From: Liolophura sinensis
Taxonomy: Eukaryota; Mollusca; Polyplacophora; Chitonida; Chitonidae
Reading direction: 5' to 3'
NCBI RefSeq assembly: GCF_032854445.1
Contig: NC_088302.1
Coordinates: forward strand, 20,843,788-20,907,787
Length of the DNA: 64,000 bases
Part shown: piece by piece, positions 1 through 11,689 of the stretch
Position numbering within the stretch: position 1 is the first letter of the stretch
How the letters are laid out: each line of letters begins with the position of its first letter
Position numbers and translations under genes: made by a program
Notes under the pieces: generated by a model
What the model was told of the DNA's origin: nothing
What the model saw: the letters and a program-made list of their open reading frames with translations, nothing else
Databases searched by the model: none

Positions 1-1860
1 ATATGGTCTGATTTAATTTTTGTGTATTATTTATTGTGCAGTTACTTCATATTAATCCAAACACGGGATAGAGTTAAAGCTTTGTGAACTGGAGAAAGTG
101 TCTAACCCACAAGCAAAACAAAAACGATATAATCACAAGTTTGTCATATATAGCTATCGAAAGTAGTCAAAATGAAGTCAAATGAACCAAAAGACCCATT
201 TTACCAAATGAAATCGACAACATTTTATGGACTAAACATGCAGCCTACAGTTTGGTAGCTGTTGGATCTGGTGTAAACTTGCAAAAGTTAGGCTCGATCC
301 CATGAACCATTTTTTTCTTCATGTTTTTTAAAGCCATAATTCACTGCTTTCGATACATTTTGGGCATTTTGGCGCGAAATGTGTACTATAAGACTAGCAT
401 ATCGTGGAAGGTGTAATCTAAGATGATGGGTAAGATTATTTAAGAACTTTAATGCCTGGTTGGCCTTTTTTTAATGTAACTGGTCATAAGAAATGAGTGT
501 TGTAGGTTAGCTTTATAACATTTTTGGTAATGAATTCAGTTATTCCAATGCAAAACTGTAGACTTCATCATAAACCACACACGATCTTGCTTAAAGTTAA
601 ACACAAAACACTCGAGTCCACAGGCAAATGTAACGTAGTAATAATGGGAGATAATGCAGTTACCTGAAGAGCGGACACTAGAGACTTCCCTACAGGAAGC
701 TATAGATGTGGCGTCTTCCAATGAAGTCAATGGCCGCTCACACTGTACATAGCTCAAGTATACACCGAGCTCATACAAAATACATATACCACTTCCTCTA
801 AATGCTGACACGCCTCACCTTATATTTCCTAGCGTAGCAGGAGTCAGTATAAAGGACAACTAAACCCAGCTATTCATCAATTATTCTGTTCCCTTCCTTG
901 ACTAAATGGTTAAGAGAGCCAAGAGATTCAGGGGACGGCGTTCTCCAGAGTAAAGGTATCTGTGGAAACACAATATTTACCTGACACTTTTTATATCAAG
1001 GTGTGACCCGTGGAGTTCGTGATAAAAGCTTCTAACAGCTTACCAATGGACAACGCCTCTAGAGTGTGGGCTGCGTACAATCGATTTGCCCTGACTTTTA
1101 CATATAACGATTACCTTTGGATGATAATATTCTACCTCAATGTCTTATCCTCAGTTAAATCAATAATGATCTCGTGCATACTTGTCTAATACTCTTCAGA
1201 AAATTTAAGATGTCTTTCTGACAGCCCAGATGAGCGACCCAGCATTATTCGCTCGTGCAAAACTGGACTTCAGTGTTTGAGCGTCTAAAAGGTATAAGCC
1301 AAATAGTGAAGCCTACACCTAAGCGCATGGAAGAAGTAAACTAATGCATATATGCGCTCAATACTTTTTTTGTAGAATTGTTAAGATTTTGATCGTTTGT
1401 CTGTGACATTTAAATGTTTTCACGCCAATGCGTCGCAGTCTGATATATTACGTCACAATTACTCCACAGTTATAATTTAAATGGAAACGCCTATGCAATG
1501 TACATATTGTATTCAATTACACAACATTTATCAGACTGTTGAGAGAATCAGCTTTGTTTGATTCAACCTCCGGCGTCCAGATAAAACCTAGAATTTGACA
1601 TTTGTTTTATAGGTAGACTTAACCGCATCAAGATCAGTTCAACAGGGAGGATACGACATCTCACGCAAAGACAATATTGACTGAAGACGGATACGTGCTC
1701 CAAATGACACAGTGCAAATTATGCAGCCATGGCAGATGTACAGCATGGCCTGTATACACTGCAGATTCAATATAACTTTTTATGATAGGACGAGTGGGAA
1801 AAGGGTCTTTTAAACATTTTAACGAAATCGTAAACATGTTACGATACGATTTAGATCTAT
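1..1860. other. Intergenic, no gene recognised
   Basis: AT-rich single-copy-looking sequence. The longest open frame here (about 91 codons, minus strand, 536-811) has no recognisable motif, no convincing splice context and ordinary composition, so I do not call it a gene. Confidence 0.5.
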
Positions 1861-1861
1861 A

Positions 1862-3904
1862 TCAGGACAATTGCCACGGCCATTTTGGAACAGTATATTT
1901 GTCCAGCTTTATCATATTAGGCCTCTGATTATTGTGTCTGTCCATCATATCCTGAGACCTGTGATTATTGTGTCTGTCCATCATATCCTGAGACCTGTGA
2001 TTATTGTGTCTCTCCATCATATCCTGAGACCTGTGATTATTGTGTCTCTCCATCATATCCTGAGACCTGTGATCATTGTGTCTCTCCATCATATCCTGAG
2101 ACCTGTGATTATTGTGTCTCTCCATCATATCCTGGGACCTGTGATTATTGTGTCTCTCCATCATATCCTGAGACCTGTGATCATTGTGTCTCTCCATCAT
2201 ATCCTGGGACCTGTGATCATTGTGTCTCTCCATCATATCCTGAGACCTATGATTATTGTGTCTCTCCATCATATCCTGAGACCTGTGATCATTGTGTCTC
2301 TCCATCATATCCTGGGACCTGTGATCATTGTGTCTCTCCATCATATCCTGGGACCTGTGATCATTGTGTCTCTCCATCATATCCTGAGACTTCTGATCAT
2401 GTCTCTCCATCATGTCCTGGGACCTGTGATAATTGTGTCCGTCCATCATCTCCTGAGACCTGTGATTATTATGTCTCTCCATCATATCCTGGGACCTGTG
2501 ATTATTGTGTCTCTCCATCATGTCCTGGGACTTGTGATTATTGTGTCTCTCCATCATATCCTGGGAACTGTGATTATTGTATCTCTCCATCATATCCTGG
2601 GACCTGTGATCATTGTGTCTCTCCATCATATCCTGAGACCTGTGATTATTGTGTCTCTCCATCATATCCTGAGACCTGTGATTATTGTGTCTCTCCATCA
2701 TATCCTGGGACCTGTGATTATTGTGTCTCTCCATCATATCCTGGGACCTGTGATTATTGTGTCTCTCCATCATATCCTGGGACCTGTGATTATTGTGTCT
2801 CTCCATCATATCCTGGGACCTGTGATTATTGTGTCTCTCCATCATATCCTGGGACCTGTGATTATTGTGTCTCTCCATCATATCCTGGGACCTGTGATTA
2901 TTGTGTCTCTCCATCATATCCTGGGACCTGTGATTATTGTGTCTCTCCATCATATCCTGGGACCTGTGATTATTGTGTCTCTCCATCATATCCTGAGACC
3001 TGTGATTATTGTGTCTCTCCATCATATCCTGGGACCTGTGATTATTGTGTCTCTCCATCATATCCTGGGACCTGTGATTATTGTGTCTCTCCATCATATC
3101 CTGGGACCTGTGATCATTGTGTCTCTCCATCATATCCTGAGACCTGTGATTATTGTGTCTCTCCATCATATCCTGGGACCTGTGATTATTGTGTCTCTCC
3201 ATCATATCCTGGGACCTGTGATTATTGTGTCTCTCCATCATATCCTGGGACCTGTGATCATTGTGTCTCTCCATCATATCCTGGGACCTGTGATTATTAT
3301 GTCTCTCCATCATATCCTGAGACCTGTGAAAATTGTGTCCGTCCATCATCTCCTGAGACCTGTGATTATTGTGTCTCTCCATCATATCCTGAGACCTGTG
3401 ATTATTGTGTCTGTCCATCATACCCTGAGACCTTTGATTATTATGTCTCTCCATCATATCCTGAGACCTGTGATTATTGTGTCTCTCCATCATATCCTGG
3501 GACCTGTGATTATTGTGTCTCTCCATCATATCCTGGGACCTGTGATTATTGTGTCTCTCCATCATATCCTGAGACCTGTGATTATTGTGTCTCTCCATCA
3601 TATCCTGGGACCTGTGATTATTGTGTCTCTCCATCATATCCTGGGACCTGTGATTATTGTGTCTCTCCATCATATCCTGGGACCTGTGATCATTGTGTCT
3701 GTCCATCATACCCTGAGACCTTTGATTATTATGTCTCTCCATCATATCCTGAGACCTGTGATAATTGTGTCTGTCCATCATATCCTGAGACCTATGAATA
3801 TTGTGTCTGTCCATCATATCCTGAGACCTTTGATTATTGCCTTTGTCTGTCATATCCTGAGATCCTTGATTATTGTCTCTGTCCATCATATCCATCAGAA
3901 GCAC
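1862..3904 (-). CDS. Doubtful ORF across the minisatellite (12-residue repeats)
   Basis: The minus strand is open for 680 codons and reads as about 55 copies of RSQDMMERHNNH with short non-repeat ends. There is no signal peptide, no known domain and no visible promoter. The plus strand is also open for 697 codons (repeat PVIIVSLHHILG), so openness alone proves little: a 36-bp unit without stops stays open however often it is copied. In favour of the minus frame, several frequent variants are silent there (TCT/TCC Ser, GAT/GAC Asp, CAC/CAT His) but change residues in the plus frame. Most likely non-coding satellite; a disordered Met/His/Asn-rich repeat protein is the alternative. Confidence 0.2.
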   Translation of the reverse strand: MLLMDMMDRDNNQGSQDMTDKGNNQRSQDMMDRHNIHRSQDMMDRHNYHRSQDMMERHNNQRSQGMMDRHNDHRSQDMMERHNNHRSQDMMERHNNHRSQDMMERHNNHRSQDMMERHNNHRSQDMMERHNNHRSQDMMERHNNHRSQDMMERHNNQRSQGMMDRHNNHRSQDMMERHNNHRSQEMMDGHNFHRSQDMMERHNNHRSQDMMERHNDHRSQDMMERHNNHRSQDMMERHNNHRSQDMMERHNNHRSQDMMERHNDHRSQDMMERHNNHRSQDMMERHNNHRSQDMMERHNNHRSQDMMERHNNHRSQDMMERHNNHRSQDMMERHNNHRSQDMMERHNNHRSQDMMERHNNHRSQDMMERHNNHRSQDMMERHNNHRSQDMMERHNNHRSQDMMERHNNHRSQDMMERHNNHRSQDMMERHNDHRSQDMMERYNNHSSQDMMERHNNHKSQDMMERHNNHRSQDMMERHNNHRSQEMMDGHNYHRSQDMMERHDQKSQDMMERHNDHRSQDMMERHNDHRSQDMMERHNDHRSQDMMERHNNHRSQDMMERHNDHRSQDMMERHNDHRSQDMMERHNNHRSQDMMERHNNHRSQDMMERHNDHRSQDMMERHNNHRSQDMMERHNNHRSQDMMDRHNNHRSQDMMDRHNNQRPNMIKLDKYTVPKWPWQLS
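1915..3895. repeat. Minisatellite, 36-bp unit, about 55 copies
   Basis: The unit contains the phrase GTGTCTCTCCATCATATCC and repeats every 36 bp with few substitutions. At least one unit is 33 bp (near 2390), so even the length variant is a multiple of three. Copies at both edges are more diverged than those in the middle, as expected for expansion by unequal exchange. Larger blocks are duplicated: a variant carrying CATCTCCTGAGACC recurs 900 bp apart (2447 and 3347, 25 units), and one carrying TACCCTGAGACCTTTG recurs 288 bp apart (3421 and 3709, 8 units). Confidence 0.97.
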
Positions 3905-3960
3905 GCCATTTCTAGCGTTCCAGATAGGAACGTTTATTTACATGGAATCAATTGCAGTGC

Positions 3961-5420
3961 ATGAACGGGCATCATTTTGATTCAGTATTTCATCATTTTA
4001 TCTTACCATCATCCGGAGTTGAAAGAAAAATGAGTAACACTACTTGTGGATTAAATGAAACTTTTCAGTGGAATAACTGGATTTTTTGCTTTAACAACAC
4101 AGGATCCCTAAACACACAGCATTGAAAAATATGTTGTAAAATCAAAATAAATCGTTTCTGATGTCATAACATATCTCTGAATTATAATTTGGGTTATCTA
4201 ACCTATTTTACGATAAGTCTTTCATCCACAAAGAAGGCCACCAAATACGGAATGGGTTGATGCACGTGAATGTCGTACATGGCGATATCACAAAGAAAAC
4301 CAGCAAGAGTGGCAAAAAACAAAATCCTGCTCTTAATTTTCAATGACAGTAAGCTATTATTAGTTCTCTTTTTGGATGACAGAAAGTTTTGTAGTGCGAC
4401 TCAATTAACCAAAACGTAAAATAGACTAAAAACGTAAAGTCGCGCCTAAAAATCACTACATTTTGCAAATGTTACAACGAGATATAACATAAAAGTGACT
4501 AAGCTGTATCAACGTATGCATACATGTACTTCAGTTAAAATATGCGTGTGATCTACATAAATGTAATTCATTCGCAATAAAGTCTTATGATGTGGCAAAA
4601 AAGTGTTTAATATCACTTCCTCCAGGTCTGGATCATTGCTATACATTATGAATCGCAAAAGTTAGCCCGACTGAAGGCTTTTGAGTCATTTAAATCGCCA
4701 TCAAAAACGTTGGGTTCCGTAGTTTCGTCGGTGGGCACTCATGCATATGAAACAAAATTACAATTTCCAAAAATTGTAGTTCATTAAGCCCGTGAAATGA
4801 ACAAAATAACTACAACTGTGAGCCGTTTTCTTTGTTTCTTTTTGTTTTAATTTTTTCATTTTTTATTTATTTTTTTTTTTTCGTTTTGTTTTGTTTTTTT
4901 TCTTTTAATTTTTATGTTCTGCTTCTCTTTCTTGCTATTATAAAAATTCAGTGTTACATATTATTGGTCCAGCATTACTTTTGAATAATAGATTTTTGGT
5001 TATCCTCCTTATGTTAGGCTGCATTGGTAAATAATTCTTGCAATCATCACAGATTACAACGTTATACGGTTTAGCAAGTGCATGTATCATCCAATAACCC
5101 ATTATAACCCGATACCTGAGGAAATACAATCAACTCTCACTGAAGGCTTTGATATCAGTGACAGCCAACATGAAAGGGAAAAAATTAATAATGCCTTAAC
5201 AGTTTTCGTTGATGGTGATATTATATTGGGTCGTTTCGGTCCAGTTATTTCAAAAGTGCGATTTATTTGTTCATGGTTTCTATTGACAAACCCTTTACCT
5301 TGAAGTCTCGCTGCGTAGAACTTGTTGCTTACTTTATACCACGAGGCTTTTTTGTTCAGTTGCCTCTGTTGAAATGGAAAACGTTTGCGCCACAGGCTTT
5401 GTCTTTACATTTTGTTGTAA
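3961..5420. other. Intergenic, AT-rich, no gene seen
   Basis: Nothing coding recognised. A T-rich stretch with runs of T and TTTTG lies at about 4835-4920. Short open frames near 4938-5303 overlap on opposite strands and have no motifs. Confidence 0.5.
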
Positions 5421-5429
5421 TCGAGGGAA

Positions 5430-5765
5430 AATATTCATTTAACTGTTGTTTATCACGTTTTCACTTATATGATGGCGGTCATTTTCATGGGTGGAGGAAA
5501 CCGCAGGGCCCGGCCTAAACCACCGGCCACTGGTATGTTACTGACGAACTTTATCACATGTGACTTACAAATATGAACATCATATTGGTGGGAGGCAAAT
5601 GGTCTTCAAAGAACAATATACTGCGCAAATGGTCACATGGTCGTGGTCGACCTCATAATATCACCAAAGCCTCAAAAGGAGTCAAAGCGGGGAATGAACA
5701 AATCTCCTGATCAAAGCCAGGTTTGAACGCGCATCTCTACAGTGTGTCCTAACGACCGATGGACA
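5430..5765 (-). mobile_element. SINE-like element, family 2, degraded
   Basis: Carries the block seen in several other places here: a tail-side segment with a gating phrase near ATGATGGCGGTCATTTTCATGG, GGTGGAGGAAACCG, then about 200 bp ending in a tRNA-like region whose plus-strand text is GCCAGGTTTGAACGCGCATC (5719-5738), the complement of a B box. Related copies lie at 17130-17440, 22320-22600, 59380-59615 and 60195-60420. Boundaries are approximate. Confidence 0.55.
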
Positions 5766-5769
5766 AGTG

Positions 5770-6785
5770 CTTTTATACCCAATAGTTTGCGGCCCGCTCC
5801 CCGCCGAAAAATATGATGTATAAACCGTACTCACACATTCCGTTCTTACAACTTCAACGGTTTCGAGGATTTTTTTTACCTGTTTCCGCCATTAGAAATG
5901 ACTCTTTTGAACCAGTCAGAGCTCACTCATAGTTTATACTTCACTGTCCTCTCTGTGAATGTTATACTGTTCAACCGAAGACGCCGTTTTCACTCCTATT
6001 TAAACACTTGAGCACAAACAGACTCATAAATATTAATTGCTATGGTGTATAAAGTGAAAATGACCTTTAGTTGTGAACAGATTTACATCATTGTCCTAGT
6101 TAGGCACAATGGTTGTGGGTGGAATTGCCAGTGCCGCTATGTGTTCAAGACTCCCCATAAATACATGTACACGGAGTATGTGTTGACATGCTCTTTAAAA
6201 CACACCAGGTAAGTCACCGCAACACTGGGTCGAATAATTATACACAGAGAGAATTCCAAACCAATGAACATAGTTGTGAGACGTCGGTTCGTGGCATGGT
6301 ATCAGTTATGCTGGTATACGTTTATCAGTTACCACAAGAACACTGGCCGATCAATAAACGATAGACCTTAATAAACAAGAATGCGTGCATGTTAAATTGT
6401 TCCATCTAAATGACTTTGACGCCATATTCCTAATTTAGAACCCATCATTGATAGCATAAAGCCGATCGTATTTTACTGGTTGAAAACAAATGGTGGGTAT
6501 CCCAGATAATCTCCCAATACAAAACCTGTTTAGACGTGATTTAACCCATACCTAACCGGCCTACGCAAACAGTATTATGTAAGCAACAGAAACTACATTC
6601 TTTGTCTAAAAAGCAATAAATATTATTTAGGCTTTCGAATTGGGTGGATATTTACAGTGATAACCGGTCACGTGATAACGATGTTAGTAACTACATCGAA
6701 ACGTTGTGTATAATAAACCCAAGAAGTCGTATATATCCATAAGGAACACAGCGTTAGCGCATTTCCTCACCAACTTGTAAACGCC
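5770..6785. other. Intergenic, nothing recognised
   Basis: No repeat family, RNA gene or coding frame that I can support. Confidence 0.45.
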
Positions 6786-6789
6786 ACTG

Positions 6790-7400
6790 AAAGCAGTTAA
6801 ATGCCACTGAAAGCAATGATAACCGGGCGATGTACCAACCACATCGTGTGACAAATTGATGGTCTACCAAAGTAATGATGTACCAAGCAGCTGGTGTCCC
6901 AAACAGGATGAACAGCATCCATGATGTACCAAACAGCTGGTGTCCCAAACAGGTGTATTACATTTATATAAAACTCATATGATGTACCAAATGTAGGATA
7001 TCTTCACACGCACCAATGAACTATGAAACCAAATTTGATACCAAACATACCAAAGTGATGGTGCACCATGTTAATGGCAATGTGAATCTAATACTCCGGT
7101 GGTGCATGCACTTGATGGTGTAAGCATTCTATAATGGATAAAAGTCATACCTAAACTCATGATATACTTTAAAAATGAAGGTGTCAAGCGAACAGCTTGC
7201 CATGATGCTGGTGTAAGCCTACAACACCGTGTCAAGTTGATGGAGCAGCCTAAACAATTGTGTCAAACTAATATGTCAAATTGGACTTTCAAAACGCATA
7301 GGGTAAAAAAGGACAGTGTAAACACCAACGTGCAAAGTGAGACAATGAAACCGAATGTGTACCAATGTCTTGGTGTGATCACGTACTCATCTAGCCGTTG
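6790..7400. repeat. Degenerate short tandem repeat around GATGTACCAA / GGTGTCCCAAAC
   Basis: Phrases such as GATGTACCAA, CAGCTGGTGTCCCAAACAGG and variants on NTGGTGTNNNNC recur at irregular intervals of roughly 20-30 bp. CAGCTGGTGTCCCAAACAGG itself occurs twice (about 6888 and 6936). The array is old and drifted. The 80-codon open frame at 7159-7401 is made of this repeat and is not called as a gene. Confidence 0.55.
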
Positions 7401-8680
7401 AACACCATTCTCTATTCGATGTGACAAGAATAAATCTCTCGTTCTAACCCCGCTTTCTTAGTTTTGCAAGCAACCACAATTTATCAGATCTGCATAAGAC
7501 AACTAGTAGAAAATCTATACGCAGCCATAAAGTAGAAAGCGTTCATCTAGATTTGTATACGGGTATACTGGGCATTAAATTTACAATGTTACTTCGATGT
7601 TCAAATTTTAAACTGTTTACAGTCACATGCATGGTGGATATTAATACACAGGGGCAGACCACCTGAATATTATAGTACACTGTATTCCTACCTGTTAATT
7701 CCTTGGCTGATCCCATCAGAAACCGCTATGTATTCATATTTCCAGATTTAAAAAAACTAAAGTGATATCCCTTAGGAAGAATATTTTTACCACTCTTCCT
7801 TTTTCGACATGAACCTCGGTTTTGTTTGGAGAAACATGATATCGGTCTGTCATGACTGAACGGTATACAGCCTATTTTTTAGTATCCCACGGAGAATAAA
7901 CTTGGCTTGGGTCAGGACATTGTCAAAGATCAATACTCACCGACAGGCTTCACTAGTTCATCTTTGATCCATAAAACGTCAGAGCTGGTGTAGCGTTTAA
8001 TATCTTCATTCAAGCCACTAATAATACAGTTTTTGTCAACGTGAACACATTGCTTCAGGTCATAAGGATATAACTAAGCTATCTTCACAGTAAATCTTGC
8101 CCTGTATATACAAGTAATAAAAACATCACACTGACAGGTCAGGTGCGATCGTTCTCTTTTGGCCCACGGTTTAAAACCCAGAGGCCACGCCTTTAGCATC
8201 CTATCCTTGCGGTACCGCGCAAAGTACCGTCAGCGCAGTCTGTGTGTTAAATATAGCCACCAATGATGACGTTAATATGATATGAGAAAGGAAAAGAGGG
8301 TGGAGGATATCTCGGAGAAAGCTATTCTGCATCGAAAATAATTCATCAGCTATTCGATTCCGGCGAACAAAAAAAATACCGTTTGTCACGATATGGCTGA
8401 TTAATTATTTCACAGGCGTTGCCCAGGTGTTCGCTCCAGCAACATGTTTACTTGATGCCAAAGCAACACGTTGTAAACAGTTCCTCTAAAGCGTCTACGT
8501 GGGGCAACAGCTTAATGAGCACATGATATGTATACAAACCCCCACTAAAAGGATGTACACATACATGGTCCGTTGTAAAGGAGATCCATAGTGCAGGTAC
8601 ATGTATGAAACTATGAGCACAAGCAAGCCATCACAAAAAACTTACATACCACCAGCGTCTAACAGGTTAAAAGGAGGCTC
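7401..8680. other. Intergenic, nothing recognised
   Basis: No coding frame with motifs, no clear repeat. Confidence 0.45.
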
Positions 8681-8684
8681 CCTT

Positions 8685-8882
8685 ATCATAGTGGTTGACG
8701 GGGTGGCGAAATGACCCAGGGGCCCCTCATCATGCAATGCGGTTGCCTTGAGTCCAAACTGGTCGTTGGTTTCGTGGGTTTCCCCCAAGGAGGGTGTCCG
8801 GTTTCCTCCCACCATAACGCTGTCCGCCGTCGTCTAGAGGAAATACTCTTGAGTACAACGCAAACAATTATCAAATAAATAA
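8685..8882 (+). mobile_element. SINE, family 1 (tRNA-headed), partial
   Basis: Shows the family 1 body in forward order: GGGTTTCCCCCAAGG, GTTTCCTCCCACCATAA, GCCGTCGTCT, AAATACTCTTGAGTAC, then an AAAT tail (AAATAAATAAATA). The tRNA head is shortened and the body diverged. Confidence 0.8.
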
Positions 8883-8914
8883 ATATATCCGTCAGTATCT
8901 TAATAGGTTTGAGG

Positions 8915-9088
8915 GATCTGCGTGCATTGGTGGTTAACGTGCCAGAGTGGGGCAATGACCCAAGAGCCCCTGTGAGTTCAACAAGCCGATGGTCGTGGGT
9001 CTCCCTCGGGCTCTGTCTGGTTTTCTCCCACGGCCGCCGTGTAAAGACACCAATTAAATAAACACCAATTAAATAAATAAATAACAGG
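8915..9088 (+). mobile_element. SINE, family 1, internally deleted
   Basis: Head with GGTTAACGTGCCAGAG and AATGACCCAAGAGCCCC, then a shortened body with GGTCGTGGGTCTCCC and an AATAAATAAATAA tail. The segment between the B box and the TGGTCG phrase is missing. Confidence 0.75.
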
Positions 9089-9099
9089 TTCAAATCTTG

Positions 9100-9350
9100 A
9101 ATTCAGTGTCATTCTCCGAGAAGAAATTTTCAAGATTCTCCTACTCCGCTTGTTTCGCTTTGGTTGTTGAGATAATAAATGGCCAAACAAAGTTGCTCCC
9201 TCGTGTAGTCGTACACGAAAATCCCTGCACAGACCACCGGTATGATGTATGTCACACGTGGAAAAGTTCGCTAGTTTATCTTGCCAAAGGCCGGTGGTTT
9301 TCTCTCAGCAATCTGGATCCCTCTATACCCATGATACACATGCACACGCT
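9100..9350 (+). mobile_element. SINE-like element, family 2, degraded
   Basis: Contains CTTGCCAAAGGCCGGTGG followed by a TTTTCTCTCAG block that matches the family 2 phrase CTTGCCAAAGG-TGGTTTACTCC at 33260 and 35660. The ends cannot be placed. Confidence 0.35.
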
Positions 9351-9471
9351 GCCATAGTGTACGTGAAAGAATTCTTGAATATGGCATTCAAAACGAAAAT
9401 TTAAAAAAATCCATATGCCACCAGACACAGAGGAGTTCTGTATTATATCCTGCAGTATCTTATTAGGTTTG

Positions 9472-9745
9472 AGGGGAACCCGTGGTTAGTGGTTAACGTG
9501 CCAGCACGATACAATGACCCAGGAGCCCCTCAGCAATGCGATCACTGTGAATTCAAATCCAGCTCATGCTGACGTCCTCTTCGGTCGTACGTGGGAAGGT
9601 CTGACAGCAACCTGTGGATGGTCGTGAGTTTTCCCCAGGGCTCTGCCCAGTTTCCTCCAAACGTGATGCTGACCGCCGTCGTATATGTGAAATATTCTTG
9701 AGTACACGGCGTATCAAATAAATAAATAAACACCAATCAAATAAA
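9472..9745 (+). mobile_element. SINE, family 1, near full length
   Basis: Complete order of the family: head GTGGTTAGTGGTTAACGTGC, B box region GTGAATTCAAATCCAGCTC, GTACGTGGGAAGGTCTG, CCCAGGGCTCTGCCC, TTTCCTCC, GACCGCCGTCGTAT, GTGAAATATTCTTGAGTAC and an AAAT tail. The head resembles a tRNA with A and B boxes, so transcription by RNA polymerase III is expected for active members. Confidence 0.88.
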
Positions 9746-9749
9746 CAAA

Positions 9750-10290
9750 TATATAAATTTTAGGTTTGACCTAAAGAACACATGTCACACGGTCATGACA
9801 GAAGAGTTCCATAGTGGTTTGCATGACTATAATGACGACAAGCCAGGAAGCACGTGGTCGGATGATGATAGTCTCTAAGCCCACACGTCCATGTACTTTT
9901 GCGTCGCTGGATCACCATAAAGAGGGCACCATGCAGAATCTAAACCTGGCCTAATCGCGGAATGCTGATATTTGGCAATCCATGCAGTACTTGTCGTATT
10001 TCCTCATATTTTTACTCTTTTTTCCCTCAATGGGTTCCTAAACCTTTTGCTATTTTAATTTTTTAAATAATTTTGCCAATTCATACTCAGCTCCAACGCA
10101 CAATACGTGAGAAGTCCGGGTTTGCACCATACAGTGCGTCGTAACAAAAGGTTACAAGGCTGATATATCCGAATGCGGAAGAGCAGGTCGTATGTATGCT
10201 TGGGGTTCCATGCTGTAGGCGTACTTAGGGGTGGAGAAAACATAAAATTATGTGAAGTTCAGAGGAAAGAGTGAAAAGTTAGTTATATAT
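9750..10290. other. Intergenic, nothing recognised
   Basis: No supportable gene, RNA or repeat. Confidence 0.45.
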
Positions 10291-10299
10291 ATAGATTTT

Positions 10300-10515
10300 A
10301 ATGAGACAAAAGCATCTGAAAATAATTTTTGTATGGTGAGCATTTGGGACAACCTCTTGGTACACATTGTCTCTAAATAAGAATGTTGAACAAATGTGTT
10401 CAACTTGAATTTTAATCATATTTATATATTTAAAATATTCATAAATATTATCATATATATTTGCAAATACATGTAAAATCTGATCTCTTTTATCTGATAT
10501 TTGCCTTATCACCGA
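10300..10515 (-). repeat. Dispersed repeat, inverted partner of 16130-16640
   Basis: On the complement this matches the sequence around 16130-16640 (phrases such as ACAAAAATTATTTT, TGTACCAAGAGGT and a TATTTATGAATATNTTNAAA block). The partner copy is split by a SINE. Type of element unknown. Confidence 0.55.
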
Positions 10516-10679
10516 AGATCGTCATATGACGACGAGAAGTCATTTTATTTATTTGTCCAAGCTCTAAAATTTCAACTGTTCCACATTTACAGATCTTAAA
10601 TCAACAACAATGACTCGATACATGGTCGAGTCATTATTTCTTTTTCAAATAAATAAATAAAAAAATGTTGTCGAAGCGG

Positions 10680-11048
10680 TCCTAGGAGCAGGTGACCGAA
10701 GGGTTACGATGATCGTCCTTCAGTTGATAGATATAGGACGCACAAGGCGCAGGTTCAATCCCGGTATTGGAAAGGAAAGTCTTTTTATTCCCGCACCCTC
10801 ACAGTTTGCGGGGCTTTGGTGACAATCAGCGGTCAATGACTCCCGTAATTCTGTATTCTACCAGTTGCTTCCCATTTCTCATTGCGCATAGGCCTACCTG
10901 TCCATAGCATGTGAGAAATTTATTAAATGTTGCTGGCATACCCCTGGGGATTTTCGTCCATCCATAAGACTGATCACCAATGTGTATATGAACAGTTTGG
11001 AGTACACACGGCGCTAAAAGACAATCAAATGAATAAATAAATAAATAA
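10680..11048 (+). mobile_element. SINE-like element with tRNA-type B box, composite
   Basis: GCGCAGGTTCAATCCCGG at about 10747-10764 is a good B box in a tRNA-like head, followed by a non-tRNA body. The end, GTACACACGGCGCTAAAAG and an AAATAAATAAAT tail, is that of family 1, so two elements may be joined. Confidence 0.6.
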
Positions 11049-11519
11049 CCCAGAAGTGCACATCAGACAAAGGGAGATAACTCAAAAAAGCAAATGCAAA
11101 TATTGCACCTAACATTAACCCATCGCAGTATAACAAAGCATAAAATCTTTGTCAACAATACACAATACAAAACTAATATTTAACTTTGCTTACATAAAGT
11201 CTGTAAGATCCGCTCACGAGAACTAATTAAGTAACAGGGTGAATTAAGTTTTATCTCAAGAATTCATACCAAATGGCCATGCCTGTGTCATTGTAGGCGA
11301 ATTATGTCATGCTAATTCTCAATAATATGAACAAGAGCCCAGAGTCTATAGTTTTCTAATTGGGTATTGATCGAAATACTATATAATTCTCTCTCAGTCC
11401 ACACATTCAAACTTACAAAAGGTCACTTTAATGTATAGGTAAAAGGGCGCCCTAATGTAAGCGACTGCTTTTTATCATGTATGGTTTACAGATGTCCCTC
11501 TCATATTTGTGGAAGACAA

Positions 11520-11685
11520 ATTTGTTTATTTATTTGATTGCTATTTTACGCCGTGCTCACTTATATACACTTAATCTTTCACTTATGCGAAGGTGGTCAG
11601 CATTATAGAGCCCTGGGGAAACCTTCGACCTTGCGCTGGTTGCTGAGAGACCTTCTGGAAGACAAATGGTCTAGTCGACCTGTTA
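11520..11685 (-). mobile_element. SINE, family 1, partial
   Basis: Reverse orientation: TTATTTATTTGATT tail, TTTTACGCCGTGCTCA, CAGCATTATAGAGCCCTGGGGAAACC and GGTTGCTGAGAGACCTT. Truncated before the tRNA head. Confidence 0.8.
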
Positions 11686-11689
11686 TTCA

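Noticed and set aside
1871-3964. Plus-strand 697-codon open frame over the minisatellite
   Set aside because: Its openness follows from a stop-free 36-bp unit, its residues (PVIIVSLHHILG) change with the common unit variants, and it has no leader, domain or splice context.
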